Notes under the pieces: model-generated
What the model was told of the DNA's origin: nothing
What the model saw: the letters and a program-made list of their open reading frames with translations, nothing else
Databases searched by the model: none
Shown here: positions 25,129-34,196 of the stretch, one piece after another
Layout of the letters: each line of letters starts with the position of its first letter
How positions within the stretch are numbered: position 1 is the stretch's first letter
Position numbers and translations under genes: made by a program
NCBI GenBank assembly: GCA_046154665.1
Contig: JBJXFG010000042.1
Coordinates: 45,925 to 109,924, forward strand
Length of the DNA stretch: 64,000 bases
Direction of reading: 5' to 3'
Source of the DNA: JAFLCM01 sp046154665
Lineage (GTDB): Bacteria > Planctomycetota > Phycisphaerae > Phycisphaerales > UBA1924

Positions 25129-26166
25129 TCACGGCCGCGGTTCCGCCGCGGTCGCCGTGGCCTCTTGTACCAGGTCCCAGCACGATTCGAGCAGGGGGCG
25201 CAGGCCGGTTTTCGCCGCGCCGCTGATGGCGAAGATCGGGTCTTTGCGGCCCAGTTTCAGGCCCTTTCGGAACAGATCGATCGCCACCTTCGCGTCTTTT
25301 TCGTCGCCCAGCAGGTCGACCTTGTTCACCGCGATGATCTCGTGCTTCTCGGCGAGTTCGGGGCTGTGGCCCGCCAGCTCGCGCCGGATCACGTGGTAGT
25401 TCTCGATGGGGTCGCTCCCGTCGGCGGGCTCGATCTCGACCACATGCACCAGCACGCGGGTGCGCTCGATGTGGCGCAGAAAATCATGCCCCAGCCCCAC
25501 GCCCTGCGACGCGCCCTCGATCAGCCCCGGGATATCCGCCAGCACCAGGCGCCGCTCGGCGTCAATCTCCGCGATGCCCAGCTGCGGTTCCAGCGTGGTG
25601 AACGGATAATCCGCGATTTTCGGTGTGGCGCGCGTACACGCGGCCAACAGCGTGCTCTTGCCCGCGTTGGGTTTGCCCACCAGGCCGATGTCGGCGATGA
25701 GCTTGAGTTCGAGGCGCAGTTTGCGCTCTTCGCCCAGTTCGCCCTCGGTGAAGTCCGTCGGGGCCTGGTTGGTGGGGCCTTTGAAGCTGTTGTTGCCCAG
25801 CCCGCCGCGCCCGCCCCGCGCGATGACGTAGCGCTGGTTCAGGGCGAGATCGACGCGCAGTTCGCCGGAGGCTTCGTCGTACACCATGGTGCCCGGCGGC
25901 ATCTTGAGCACGACGTCGTCCGAATCGGCACCGGTGCAGTTCTTGCTCCCGCCCGCCTCGGCGTCTTTGGCCTTCCAGGTGCGCTGGTGTCGGTAGTCGA
26001 GGAGTGTGTTGACGTTGGGATCGCCCAGGAGGACGACATCGCCGCCGTTACCGCCGTTGCCCCCGTCGGGTCCGCCCTTGGGCTCGAACTTTTCGCGTCG
26101 GAAGGAGGCCTTGCCGTTGCCGCCGTCGCCGGCTTTGACGTGGATGATGGCTTGGTCGATGAACAC
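25129..26166 (-). CDS. obgE: GTPase Obg/CgtA
   Basis: A 345-residue Obg protein. The glycine-rich Obg domain begins FIDQAIIHVKAGDGGNGKAS and includes GPDGGNGGNGG. The G domain has GKPNAGKST (P-loop), DIPGLIEGAS (G3) and NKVD (G4). It is an essential ribosome-assembly and stress GTPase. I chose the GTG at 26166 (VFIDQ) because the Obg fold starts there. No Shine-Dalgarno sequence is visible: the 5' side is a C-tract preceded by GGCAGTG tandem repeats. It is not next to rplU or rpmA here. Confidence 0.95.
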   Translation of the reverse strand: MFIDQAIIHVKAGDGGNGKASFRREKFEPKGGPDGGNGGNGGDVVLLGDPNVNTLLDYRHQRTWKAKDAEAGGSKNCTGADSDDVVLKMPPGTMVYDEASGELRVDLALNQRYVIARGGRGGLGNNSFKGPTNQAPTDFTEGELGEERKLRLELKLIADIGLVGKPNAGKSTLLAACTRATPKIADYPFTTLEPQLGIAEIDAERRLVLADIPGLIEGASQGVGLGHDFLRHIERTRVLVHVVEIEPADGSDPIENYHVIRRELAGHSPELAEKHEIIAVNKVDLLGDEKDAKVAIDLFRKGLKLGRKDPIFAISGAAKTGLRPLLESCWDLVQEATATAAEPRP

Positions 26167-26169
26167 GGG

Positions 26170-26262
26170 GGGGAGGGGGGCAGTGGGCAGTGGGCAGTGG
26201 GGCTTGGGCAGTCGGGGAGACGAAAACAGCAAAGCAGCAGATCAGCAAAGCAGCAAAGCCGC
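26170..26262. repeat. GGCAGTG and GCAAAGCA tandem arrays
   Basis: Two adjacent short-period arrays on the 5' side of obg: GGCAGTG units at about 26180-26215 and GCAAAGCA-like units at about 26225-26262. They would fall in the obg leader. Confidence 0.65.
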
Positions 26263-26493
26263 TGGAGACGCCCGGCGGAACCTGACCTGTCCTCGCCGCA
26301 AGGGGGACAGTGTAGGGGGCTGGTCCCTCGAGTTCGCCCAAAGATTGGCACAGAAGCGGCGGGGGGGCCGAATCCAGATGGGGCGGTTTTGACGGATACT
26401 GTTGTTGCACGACTCGTTGGGACCGGACCTCGTTCCTCGAACCCATGCCTTTGCCCGGATCACTTCCGGGGGGCGGAACTTTGCGAGCGACCC

Positions 26494-27426
26494 ATGCGCA
26501 CGCCGGAGTTTGCAGCACGGTCGGAAGGCACGCGGAGCGACCCGCAGGCGCGATCCACCTCGGGTGGCTGCGCATCGCGCGACACCCGCGGGCTCACCCT
26601 GAAGGCATGTCCGCGAGCCTTCACCCTTGTCGAACTGCTCGTCGTCGTCGCGGTCATCGCGCTGCTTGTTGGTCTCTTACTTCCCGCGCTCAGCCGAGCC
26701 CGCGAGCAGGGCCGACTGATGGTCTGCCTCAGCAACACCCGCGATATCACCATGGCGGCGAACTCGTACGCCGTGGACAACGACGGCACATGGCCGATCT
26801 TCCCCGCGTGGATCCCGCCCAACAGCACCGTCGCGGTGTTCAACTCATGGGACTTCGGCGGCAAGACGACCTCGTCGTTCTGGACGGCACCCTCGGTGAA
26901 ACGAGGCGTTCACGAGACGCCGCTGAACCCCTATGTCGCGCCCGAGACCACGCTGAAGGACCCGCCCGGCGGCCGGCTCGAGATGTACACCTACCAGTGC
27001 CCCTCCGACCCCGGCACGCTGCAGCGAAAGTTCTGGACTCCGGGCACGATCCCCGACGGCAGCATCACCTGCTACGACGACGTGGGCACGTCCTACCACA
27101 TGAACATTCAGTGGTGGTTCGAAGCGGTCCGTCGTGCGGGGCTGCAACAGTCGGGCCAGGGCACGCTGCCGTTGTGGAAGCACTACGAGAAGATCTTCAA
27201 GATCGCCAGCTTCAAGTCCCCGGCCCGCTTCGCCTGGCTCTACGACCAATCCATGGACTTCATCGCCGTGGGCGGCTATCAGAAGATGGGCGACCACGGC
27301 GGCGAAAACAAAGCGACCGCGGCGTTCATGGACGGGCACGTGGTCTACCAGACCGTGACCCCGGGGGCGGCGGAGACGGAGGAGTACTCGCTGTTTGTGG
27401 ATCGGTATTACCGGAGGCCGCGGTAG
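26494..27426 (+). CDS. pseudopilin-like protein with prepilin N-terminal methylation motif
   Basis: A 310-residue protein. After a 46-residue leader comes RAFTLVELLVVVAVIALLVG, the type II secretion/type IV pilin signature with the conserved Glu at +5. The residue before the cut is Ala instead of the usual Gly. A long hydrophobic helix is followed by a globular domain with MNIQWWFEA and a C-terminal FMDGHVVYQ motif typical of planctomycete 'H-X9-DG' pseudopilin families. It is probably processed by prepilin peptidase and placed in the periplasm. The exact start is uncertain. Confidence 0.85.
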   Translation: MRTPEFAARSEGTRSDPQARSTSGGCASRDTRGLTLKACPRAFTLVELLVVVAVIALLVGLLLPALSRAREQGRLMVCLSNTRDITMAANSYAVDNDGTWPIFPAWIPPNSTVAVFNSWDFGGKTTSSFWTAPSVKRGVHETPLNPYVAPETTLKDPPGGRLEMYTYQCPSDPGTLQRKFWTPGTIPDGSITCYDDVGTSYHMNIQWWFEAVRRAGLQQSGQGTLPLWKHYEKIFKIASFKSPARFAWLYDQSMDFIAVGGYQKMGDHGGENKATAAFMDGHVVYQTVTPGAAETEEYSLFVDRYYRRPR

Positions 27427-28072
27427 ACTTGTGTCGCGATGTATCAAATTTGGCTTCGTGGGACTGCCTCGACGAGCCGGAAGGCGGTTGGTCATTGCCG
27501 CCTCGGGGATTGAATCGGTCCGGAACGACACAGACTGGCGTCAGGCTCAATCGCTCTTGGGATCACCTTGACACTCTGATACGTCGCTGCGTCAGGTGAT
27601 TCGATGCTCGAGTCGGAAGCGAGGCGTCGCGATCGGCAACGGTCTGAACTGGCTTCCCTTGACCCGCACGTGGACCAGCTTAGCTTGATGGTCTTCGACC
27701 TCCGGTTCGGCGCTGTGTCAACGCGCCGCATGACTGAAGAAACGCTGCTACACTGCGAAAGCGCTAGTGCGAGTGAGCAAGCGCGAGCAGATCCGAAGTT
27801 GGTGGCGATCGCGCTCGTCTAGGCGTCGCGGAGCGAACAGTGGGTGTACGATTTGGTTCGGTGATGCAGTTTCCGCGCGGCTTGATGGTCTCGACTCCGT
27901 GCGTCGATTGGGCACCGAAGTCCGCCGGATCGGACCTGAGTGGCACGCAGCGGGTGCGGCTTCAACCAAGTGCGGCTGAGAGAATGCTGGGAGCATTGGT
28001 ACCGCGATTCGTGTATGACGAGCGAATCGAAAATGAGTGAACATGTAGAATGGACCGCTCAGAATTCAAAGC
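27427..28072. other. intergenic stretch, no gene recognised
   Basis: About 645 bp, progressively more AT-rich toward 28 kb. Open frames (for example 27604-27822) are short and have no recognisable motif. This may mark the edge of an acquired segment that includes the next gene. Confidence 0.45.
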
Positions 28073-28951
28073 ATGAATAATCTACCTTGTAAAACGAAAT
28101 CGGACGCGCCTGCTTCGCCCGTCGCGGCCGTTGTTCAAATGCTGTGGTTCAGCAGGGTCGGCCGAGCGGTTGTAATTCTGGTTGGAGCACTCGGTATCTT
28201 TTCAATGGCTGCAGCGGCAGTGCCACAGTGGCTGGTTCCAAATGCGTTCTATATTCGCGATCTCTTCTACTCTCCGCGTGTCACCGGAGATTTGCGAATT
28301 TATAACAGACAAACCACATGCGATCTGCGAGGCTGGCGTAGAGTACCAAAGGACATGCGGGCCACTCGAAAGAGCAGTAGGGCCTTGTGGACAAACAGCT
28401 TCACAATGGAGAGAACAGGCGATAATCCTTCGCGGTTCTATGTTCACGCACCATCTACGTCATCAGAAATGCCGATGGACATATACTGCGATAGCCATCC
28501 GTATCGTATCACAGGTCCCAAGAATCCGCGCGCCTTTCCGCCGAATCATCGAGGAAAACAGGTTTGGATCGACATTTCTGAAGAGCCTATAAATCAACAG
28601 TTCACCGCTCATTTTATGGCAACAATGTGGAATTCGTTTCAAGATTCCGAAACTCAGAATGCGATGTTTAAGGTCGAACGAGAGACTGCGCGTCAGGAGT
28701 TAACGGTGATTTTTCCTGCTAACAAGCCAGGAAAGCTTCGCGACCTGAAGCAGCAACTACTTGGAAGCGAAGAGTTTAGGTCCATTCCTCGCGATGAAAT
28801 CGGCAAGTTATCGCTTCGTGCCTTCAGGGATGGAAAAGAAGTGTCTGCGACACAAGAACAATTTACGATCATCGTCTGGGTTATTGACGACCAGCATCGA
28901 ACAAGTGATTGGGCTCGCGTCGATCGGTATGAGATCGTATGGGATTGGTAA
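28073..28951 (+). CDS. hypothetical membrane-anchored protein in AT-rich DNA
   Basis: A 292-residue protein with one strong transmembrane segment near 29-52 (VGRAVVILVGALGIFSMAAA) and a C-terminal globular region of about 235 residues that should lie outside the cytoplasm. No family was recognised. The coding sequence is visibly AT-richer than neighbours, with many A/T third positions, suggesting transfer. It ends in VDRYEIVWDW; the membrane-tethered cyclase at 30652-31875 also ends with an ID-R-HEI pattern after a comparable domain, a weak similarity. It is followed by a MITE-like element. Confidence 0.65.
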   Translation: MNNLPCKTKSDAPASPVAAVVQMLWFSRVGRAVVILVGALGIFSMAAAAVPQWLVPNAFYIRDLFYSPRVTGDLRIYNRQTTCDLRGWRRVPKDMRATRKSSRALWTNSFTMERTGDNPSRFYVHAPSTSSEMPMDIYCDSHPYRITGPKNPRAFPPNHRGKQVWIDISEEPINQQFTAHFMATMWNSFQDSETQNAMFKVERETARQELTVIFPANKPGKLRDLKQQLLGSEEFRSIPRDEIGKLSLRAFRDGKEVSATQEQFTIIVWVIDDQHRTSDWARVDRYEIVWDW

Positions 28952-29033
28952 GTTACACAGGATACATTTCATTCGTTAGATGGGATGGCTCGGGCCACAA
29001 ATCGCTGAAAGCGCCGAGCACCTTATCGTCTGC

Positions 29034-29160
29034 ACTAGGCTCTGTCTGACGGATCGGTTGAACGGGTTTTGATAGGACTCCGACGCATCGTTTTCGTCTT
29101 GAATTCCAGCACGATCGCCGCGCAAGACTTGCCGAAAATGATCCGTCAAACAGACCCTAG
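29034..29160. mobile_element. MITE-like element with IS-type inverted ends
   Basis: The left end CTAGGCTCTGTCTGACGGAT (29034) and the complement of the right end, CTAGGGTCTGTTTGACGGAT (from 29160), match over about 24 bp with few differences. The interior of about 80 bp has no coding capacity. Ends of this style resemble IS5-type elements, so this is probably an internally deleted, non-autonomous copy. It ends 9 bp before the rho stop codon. Confidence 0.65.
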
Positions 29161-29168
29161 CACGCTCA

Positions 29169-30314
29169 TCACCCCCCCGCACTCCCCACCAAATCCGCAT
29201 TCGTCTTAAACCGCCCCAGAGCCGCCAGCAGCTGCTCGACCTGCTGCGGCGGGGGCATGTTCATCAGTCTGCGCCGCAGCGCCGTCACCGTCTTGAGTTC
29301 GGCCTCGCTCATCAGCAGGTTCTCTTTCCGGGTGCCGCTGGATGCGAGGTTGATGGCGGGGAACAGGCGTTTTTCGCTGATCTTGCGGTCGAGGATCAGT
29401 TCCATGTTGCCCGTGCCCTTGAACTCTTCGAAGATGACCTGGTCGCCCTGGCTGCCGGTCTCGACGAGGCACGAGGCGATGACGGTGAGGCTGCCGGCCT
29501 CTTCGGTGTTGCGGGCCGAGCCGAAAAGGTACTTGGGGACGGTGAGAGCGCGTGAGTCGATGCCCCCCGACATGGTGCGCCCTGAGTTGGCGTGCTTCTT
29601 CGAGTTGTTGAACGCGCGGCCGAGGCGCGTGAGCGAATCCAGCAGCACCACGACGTGCCGACCCGCCTCGACCATGCGCCGGCAGCGCTCGATCACCATC
29701 TCCGCCACGGCGATGTGGCGCTCGACATCATGGTCGTTGCTGCTCGCGAACACCTGTGCCGGAACACTGCGTCGGAAGTCGGTCACTTCCTCGGGCCGCT
29801 CGTCGATCAGCAGTGCGTAGACGATTACGTCCGGGTGGTTCTTCGCCAGCGCGCCGGCGATGTCCTTCAGCAGGAACGTCTTGCCCGCTTTGGGCGGCGA
29901 CACAATCAGCGCACGCTGCCCGCGCCCGATCGGGCAGAACATGTCAATCAACCGGCACGACGGCGGGCACCCCGGATACTCCAGCGTCAATCGCGGCTGC
30001 GGATCGATGCTGCTCAGCTCCTCGAACCGCTTCCGCTTGGCGTACTCCTCCGGCGTCAGCCCCTCGATCGCCACCACGCGCTCGACGACTTGGCGCAAAG
30101 GCCCGCGCCCGCCCCCGCCGCCACGGCGTCGGTTGGGCCGCTTGTCGACCACCTCGACGGTGACTTCGAGGCCGTTGCGCAGCGGGTAAGTCTGCCCCAG
30201 GACGATGGGGACGACGGGGTCGGAGGGATTATGGACGAGTCGGTCGCCGTCGAGTTGGCGGACGTGCCCTTCGGCGCGCGACGGCCACTCAAGGATGCCG
30301 GTCAGCGTGTTCAT
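29169..30314 (-). CDS. rho: transcription termination factor Rho
   Basis: A 381-residue Rho. The RNA-binding cold-shock-like part is N-terminal, followed by the hexameric ATPase with RGQRALIVSPPKAGKT (Walker A about 140-146), LLIDERPEEVTDFRRSV (signature), HVVVLLDSLTRLGRAF (Walker B) and TGNMELILDR (R/Q-loop region). The usual N-terminal helical Rho_N domain is absent. A short Arg/Gly-rich insert (NRRRGGGGGRG, about 61-71) interrupts the RNA-binding domain. The ATG at 30314 fits the domain start; upstream in-frame sequence is noise. The function is well established: RNA-dependent termination. Confidence 0.95.
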   Translation of the reverse strand: MNTLTGILEWPSRAEGHVRQLDGDRLVHNPSDPVVPIVLGQTYPLRNGLEVTVEVVDKRPNRRRGGGGGRGPLRQVVERVVAIEGLTPEEYAKRKRFEELSSIDPQPRLTLEYPGCPPSCRLIDMFCPIGRGQRALIVSPPKAGKTFLLKDIAGALAKNHPDVIVYALLIDERPEEVTDFRRSVPAQVFASSNDHDVERHIAVAEMVIERCRRMVEAGRHVVVLLDSLTRLGRAFNNSKKHANSGRTMSGGIDSRALTVPKYLFGSARNTEEAGSLTVIASCLVETGSQGDQVIFEEFKGTGNMELILDRKISEKRLFPAINLASSGTRKENLLMSEAELKTVTALRRRLMNMPPPQQVEQLLAALGRFKTNADLVGSAGG

Positions 30315-30651
30315 GCAGGATGTCTTTCGAGTCGTCGCCGCGGTTCCCGTGTCCGCGTGCGATTTTGGCCCGCGATCACGGCGAAAACGCCGGGGGCGGG
30401 CGAGGCGGGGGCCACGGATGAGGCCCGAGTGCCGCGAGTGCGGCGACGGGGGATTGGAACAGGGCCGGGGTGGGAAGTCAAGGGGGGCGTGGGGAATCCG
30501 GTGATGGTCCGAAGGGTGCGCAGGAGTGTGCGAGGGTGCCGGGGTGCGGCGTCTTCGCCGTACCCCGCGATCGAGCGGGAAATGTCGATCACGGGGTACA
30601 CCAATGCAGCGTACGCAGGTACCCGATACCCGCCACCCAGTCACGCTCCAA
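30315..30651. other. intergenic region upstream of rho
   Basis: About 335 bp that should hold the rho promoter and leader. No gene, obvious hairpin or repeat was recognised. The GC content falls toward the cyclase gene. Confidence 0.4.
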
Positions 30652-31875
30652 TCAACTATTCGGAACGATTATCTCGTGTCGATCGATGGGAAACACGTCT
30701 ACCAATGAGGGATCATAGGCTTCTACCCAAAAGCGACCTGCCTTTCGAGGAAGTACTCTGAAGCTGTGAGTTTGGAAATGTTCTCTCTCAAGATCTTGAA
30801 TTCGAATTTCTTGTACTTCTTCTTTTCCAGAAGGAGCCAGTTCCATGGGTACACGAACATGCACGATCATCGAAGTAATGGGTTTTAATCGTCGATTCGA
30901 TATCTTCAAATCGACAATATCCTCAAGGCCAGTTTTTATTTTTGTATAACTAGAATCGATAATCACTGTGGCCTCGATCTCTCTGTCGTTGAACTGCGAT
31001 AGTGATCGATTGATCTGAATTGCTGCGTACGCGAGCAGGACAATGACGGATACGCCCATCACAACAGCTTTGCCGAGTCTCCAAGACCACGCTAGAAGGG
31101 GCTGGCTATTCGGAAAGCCAACCGGTTCTCGTGGAACTGATGACGACGATGATGTCAAGGTCGACGGTTCAACATCCGTTAGAATTGCTCGCGATTTATT
31201 CGAAGATTGCACATTTACCGGTGGCTTTAGCGGCGCTATTCCTGCTAGACCAACTTCGCAAACCTCGCGTGAACATTGTTCGCCCGTTCTGGGATCAATA
31301 TCGCCTTTGAACTTGAATGCGCCATGGTTGAGCCACTTGACTTCGTGCTGTGGCGAACGATCGGTGCCCTCATTCCTATCGGTAAAATCGCTCCCCAACT
31401 GCGCACGAGCTGCATCAAATGCGGCGCGATTAAGCAGTATCTGATTGGGAATAACCAACTCTTGAAGGCGCGACGCCATATTGATTGCATCGCCAGCGAT
31501 ATCAAAGCGTCCATTTGAAGAATCGTAGATCACAAACTCACTAGAATAGACCAACATCCGTACTTGCAGTGGTTCGAGTTTCCATTGCTCGCGTGTTATG
31601 CTAAATTGAATTCGTAGGGCGGATCTAACAGCTTCGGCGGACGACGTAAAAAAAATAAAGTACGCATCGCCAACGATCTTGAGTATCCGAGCGGATGGTT
31701 CGGCACTTATGGACGCTTCGATAATTTCATTATGGCGCTTAAGCTGCGGAAGGTAAACAGGCTCGGTCAGTCGAGTAACCTTTGCAGTCGAGCCAACAAT
31801 GTCGGTGCACAGAAGCACTCGCAGTGATGTTCCGGCGCGAATCTCATGTTGTGGGTTTCCGATCGGATCGAGCAT
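30652..31875 (-). CDS. class III adenylate cyclase with C-terminal membrane-tethered domain
   Basis: A 407-residue protein whose catalytic domain is N-terminal (about 15-200). The metal-binding Asp25 is in LLCTDIVGST and Asp70 in ILKIVGDAYF, the adenine-specifying Lys66 and Asp125 are in place, and the transition-state Asn132/Arg136 lie in AGDAINMASRL. One transmembrane helix (about 268-290) and a beta-rich C-terminal domain of about 110 residues follow, presumably outside the membrane. It should make cAMP from ATP. The DNA is markedly AT-richer than the flanks. Order and composition are unusual for a planctomycete cyclase. Confidence 0.85.
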   Translation of the reverse strand: MLDPIGNPQHEIRAGTSLRVLLCTDIVGSTAKVTRLTEPVYLPQLKRHNEIIEASISAEPSARILKIVGDAYFIFFTSSAEAVRSALRIQFSITREQWKLEPLQVRMLVYSSEFVIYDSSNGRFDIAGDAINMASRLQELVIPNQILLNRAAFDAARAQLGSDFTDRNEGTDRSPQHEVKWLNHGAFKFKGDIDPRTGEQCSREVCEVGLAGIAPLKPPVNVQSSNKSRAILTDVEPSTLTSSSSSVPREPVGFPNSQPLLAWSWRLGKAVVMGVSVIVLLAYAAIQINRSLSQFNDREIEATVIIDSSYTKIKTGLEDIVDLKISNRRLKPITSMIVHVRVPMELAPSGKEEVQEIRIQDLEREHFQTHSFRVLPRKAGRFWVEAYDPSLVDVFPIDRHEIIVPNS

Positions 31876-32020
31876 GATCCACCAGTTTATGCACCATTAT
31901 CCCTCGCTCGTCCTCTGCGGTCGCCCTTTCGGCGACGGGCTGCAAGGCGGAGATCTGGATCATCTTTTGCGTTTAGGTGCCCCGGCAATGCGACCCTTTA
32001 CGTGTTTACGCTATGCTCCT

Positions 32021-32884
32021 CTACAACCACTCCTGCTCCGGCTCCGAAGTCTCCATGACAAACCCGCCTTCGATCTCGACGTCGAGCCGACCGTCGTGGA
32101 CGTTGACTTCGCGGAGAGTGCCGCCGACGAGGACGATCTGGTCTTTCGCTCCTTTGTAGAGGCGGGCGTTGGGGAGTCGGATGGTTTTGTTGGGGCCGAT
32201 GGTGATGACGTGTTCGCGGGTGCCGTTGTGGTCGCGGATGACGTCAAGCCGTCCGACTAGCAGGATGTGCTCGCCCTTTTTGGGGTTCATACCGTTGAGG
32301 CGTTCGAGGGCGGGCGGGTTGATGCGTTGGGCCCAGCCCTTGACGCTGGTGGTGGCTTCCGAGAGCAGTTTAGCGGCGGCTTCGTAGCGCTCGCCGAGTT
32401 GTGGGTCTTTCAGGTTGACGCGGTCGAGGGCCCTGAGGAGGTTGATGCTGGCCTTGTTGATGGCGGATTCAGAAGCGAGGCCGGTGGCGCTGCAGATCGT
32501 GCAAGGCTTCTCTTTGAACGTCTTCTCGCGGTCCCGGAAGACGGGTCCATCTTTGTTCTGCCCCTTGGTGTCACCCTTCGGCTTGGAGCCTTCCTTGACG
32601 ACTTTGCCTTTTCCGTTGCAGCCTTTGCAGAGGCAGGCGTTTGCGAGAGAGCGAGCTCTGGAGGTGACCTCCGCCGCCGGGACCTTGGGAGGCTGGTCTA
32701 CCTTCTTCGGGTTGCCTTGGGCATCGGGCGTCTCGTCCGTTTCGGGTGCGTCCGCCTTCGGTGGCGGCGGCGGTTCCTGCGCCGGCGGGTCGCCAGCGGG
32801 CGCGGGCGCGGTGAAGACAAGCGACCACACCAGACCACACACCAAGAGCGAGCGGAACGAAGCGGTTTGCTTAGGGGCTTTCAT
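32021..32884 (-). CDS. exported protein with DnaJ-type CxxCxGxG motif, function unknown
   Basis: A 287-residue protein with a signal peptide (FRSLLVCGLVWSLVFTAPAP) and a Pro/Glu-rich linker. It has two Cys clusters, CLCKGCNGKGKV (about 88-99) and CTICSATG (about 132-139), which resemble two half-sites of the zinc-binding CxxCxGxG repeat of DnaJ. A helical segment and a C-terminal small beta domain (LLVGRLDVIRDHNGTREHVI) follow. GAGGAGG lies 6 nt upstream of the ATG. It is divergent from the ChaN-like gene across 63 bp. The function is unknown. Confidence 0.8.
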   Translation of the reverse strand: MKAPKQTASFRSLLVCGLVWSLVFTAPAPAGDPPAQEPPPPPKADAPETDETPDAQGNPKKVDQPPKVPAAEVTSRARSLANACLCKGCNGKGKVVKEGSKPKGDTKGQNKDGPVFRDREKTFKEKPCTICSATGLASESAINKASINLLRALDRVNLKDPQLGERYEAAAKLLSEATTSVKGWAQRINPPALERLNGMNPKKGEHILLVGRLDVIRDHNGTREHVITIGPNKTIRLPNARLYKGAKDQIVLVGGTLREVNVHDGRLDVEIEGGFVMETSEPEQEWL

Positions 32885-32947
32885 GACATCCTCCTCAACC
32901 GAACCAATGAAGAACCGGCGGCGGACGTCCATGTTACCCTGTCCAGC

Positions 32948-33940
32948 ATGAACGGACTGCTTCTCCGGCTCGCCCTTTTCATGCTGCTCGGCGTGCTGCC
33001 CGCGTGCGCGTCGAGCGCCCCGTCGCGCGAGGCGCGGCCCGTTGTGCTTCCCGCGCCGCTCGGCGAGGCCGAAATGGAGCGGGCACGCCAGGCACCGATC
33101 ATCCGCGGCGACGGCACCGCCACGACCAGAAGCGAGTTGCTCGAGGCGTGCATGAGCGCGGACGCGGTGGTCATTGCCGAACGTCACGGCTTCGGGCCGG
33201 GGCTCGCCGGTGCCGCGGCTTTGTGGGGCGACATGCTCGGCAAGCCGGGCGACTTTCTCAACGGCGCGTATCGCCCCGCACTCGCCCTCGAGTTCTGGGA
33301 GCGCGACCACCAAATCCGCCTCGACGACTATCTCCAAGGCGTCACCGACGAGGCCGGGCTCTTCACGGCGATGGGCTGGACCGGTGCCGCGGCGTCTCGC
33401 GCCGAGCAGAGTTTCCCGCCGGGGCACCGCGCCATGGTGAACGCGGCGAAGGAGCGAGGCGTGCCGGTGATCGCCGCCAACGCTCCGCGGCGATATGTGC
33501 GGTTGGCGCGCACGGACGGCTTCGATCGCCTCGGCAAACTCACCGAGGGACAGCAGCGCCTCTTCCGACTGCCAGGCCGCCTGATCGAGGGCCGCTACCG
33601 CGACGACTTCGAGCGCATCATGGGCGGCGACCCGGCGAACCCCGGCCACCAGGCCATTTACCGCAGCCAGCAGATGTGGGATTGGACGATGGCCGAGAGT
33701 GTTGCCAACGCGGTCGATCGTGGGAACCGGCCGGTGGTGCTGGTGGTGGGGGCCTTCCACGCCGAGCACGACGGCGGGCTGCTGCAGGCGCTCCGCGAAA
33801 TCCGCCCGGGCACGAAGGTCTTGACCGTGTCGTTCCTCGATTCCACGAAGACCGAAGTGCCGATCGGCGGCGCGGGCACGACCCCGGGCAACGTGGATCG
33901 CGGCCCGCGCGCGGACTTTGTGGTCGACTTCGCACGGTAA
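32948..33940 (+). CDS. ChaN-like haem-binding lipoprotein (DUF399)
   Basis: A 330-residue lipoprotein with lipobox LGVLPAC (Cys at about 20). The ChaN/Cofac_haem_bdg core is seen in VVIAERHGFGPGLAGA, ALALEFWERDHQIRLDDYL and VVLVVGAFHAEHDGG, the last being the conserved His motif near the C-terminus. ChaN proteins bind haem at the outer membrane and act in iron uptake. No Shine-Dalgarno sequence is obvious before the ATG at 32948. The promoter is shared with the divergent gene. Confidence 0.82.
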   Translation: MNGLLLRLALFMLLGVLPACASSAPSREARPVVLPAPLGEAEMERARQAPIIRGDGTATTRSELLEACMSADAVVIAERHGFGPGLAGAAALWGDMLGKPGDFLNGAYRPALALEFWERDHQIRLDDYLQGVTDEAGLFTAMGWTGAAASRAEQSFPPGHRAMVNAAKERGVPVIAANAPRRYVRLARTDGFDRLGKLTEGQQRLFRLPGRLIEGRYRDDFERIMGGDPANPGHQAIYRSQQMWDWTMAESVANAVDRGNRPVVLVVGAFHAEHDGGLLQALREIRPGTKVLTVSFLDSTKTEVPIGGAGTTPGNVDRGPRADFVVDFAR

Positions 33941-33954
33941 GACGCTCAAGACGG

Positions 33955-33990
33955 TTCAGAGCGGAGACGCGGAGATCTCGGAGAGAGACT
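33955..33990. repeat. single end of the GCGGAG element
   Basis: TTCAGAGCGGAGACGCGGAG followed by ATCTCGGAGAG resembles one end of the elements at 1590-1786 and 2222-2423. A second end was not found, so this looks like a solo or decayed copy. It starts 14 bp after the ChaN-like stop codon. Confidence 0.5.
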
Positions 33991-34104
33991 GGGCGGTTGA
34001 AGGCCCGTCACATCGTCGGCGGTCTCGCGGTCGGCCATCCCGCCGGGGACTCCCGATTGCCTTTCGAAAAATCACGCCCGATCGCGCAAACTTCAACCCG
34101 CTCG

Positions 34105-34196
34105 GCGTATCTTCCCGACTCCCGACTCCCGTTCCCCGCCTTCACTTTCTGCTTCGCTGATTTGTTGCTTTGCTGCTTTCTTGTCTTCCCCCCCCC
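34105..34196. repeat. short tandem arrays and C-tract in a gene leader
   Basis: CGACTCC units (about 34113-34130), then TTGCTTTGCTGCTTTC-like units (about 34148-34184), then a run of nine C residues immediately before the ATG at 34197. The arrangement mirrors the leader of obg. Confidence 0.6.

Noticed and set aside
27604..27822. Possible 72-codon gene downstream of the pseudopilin
   Set aside because: No ribosome-binding site, no motif and several overlapping frames of similar length.
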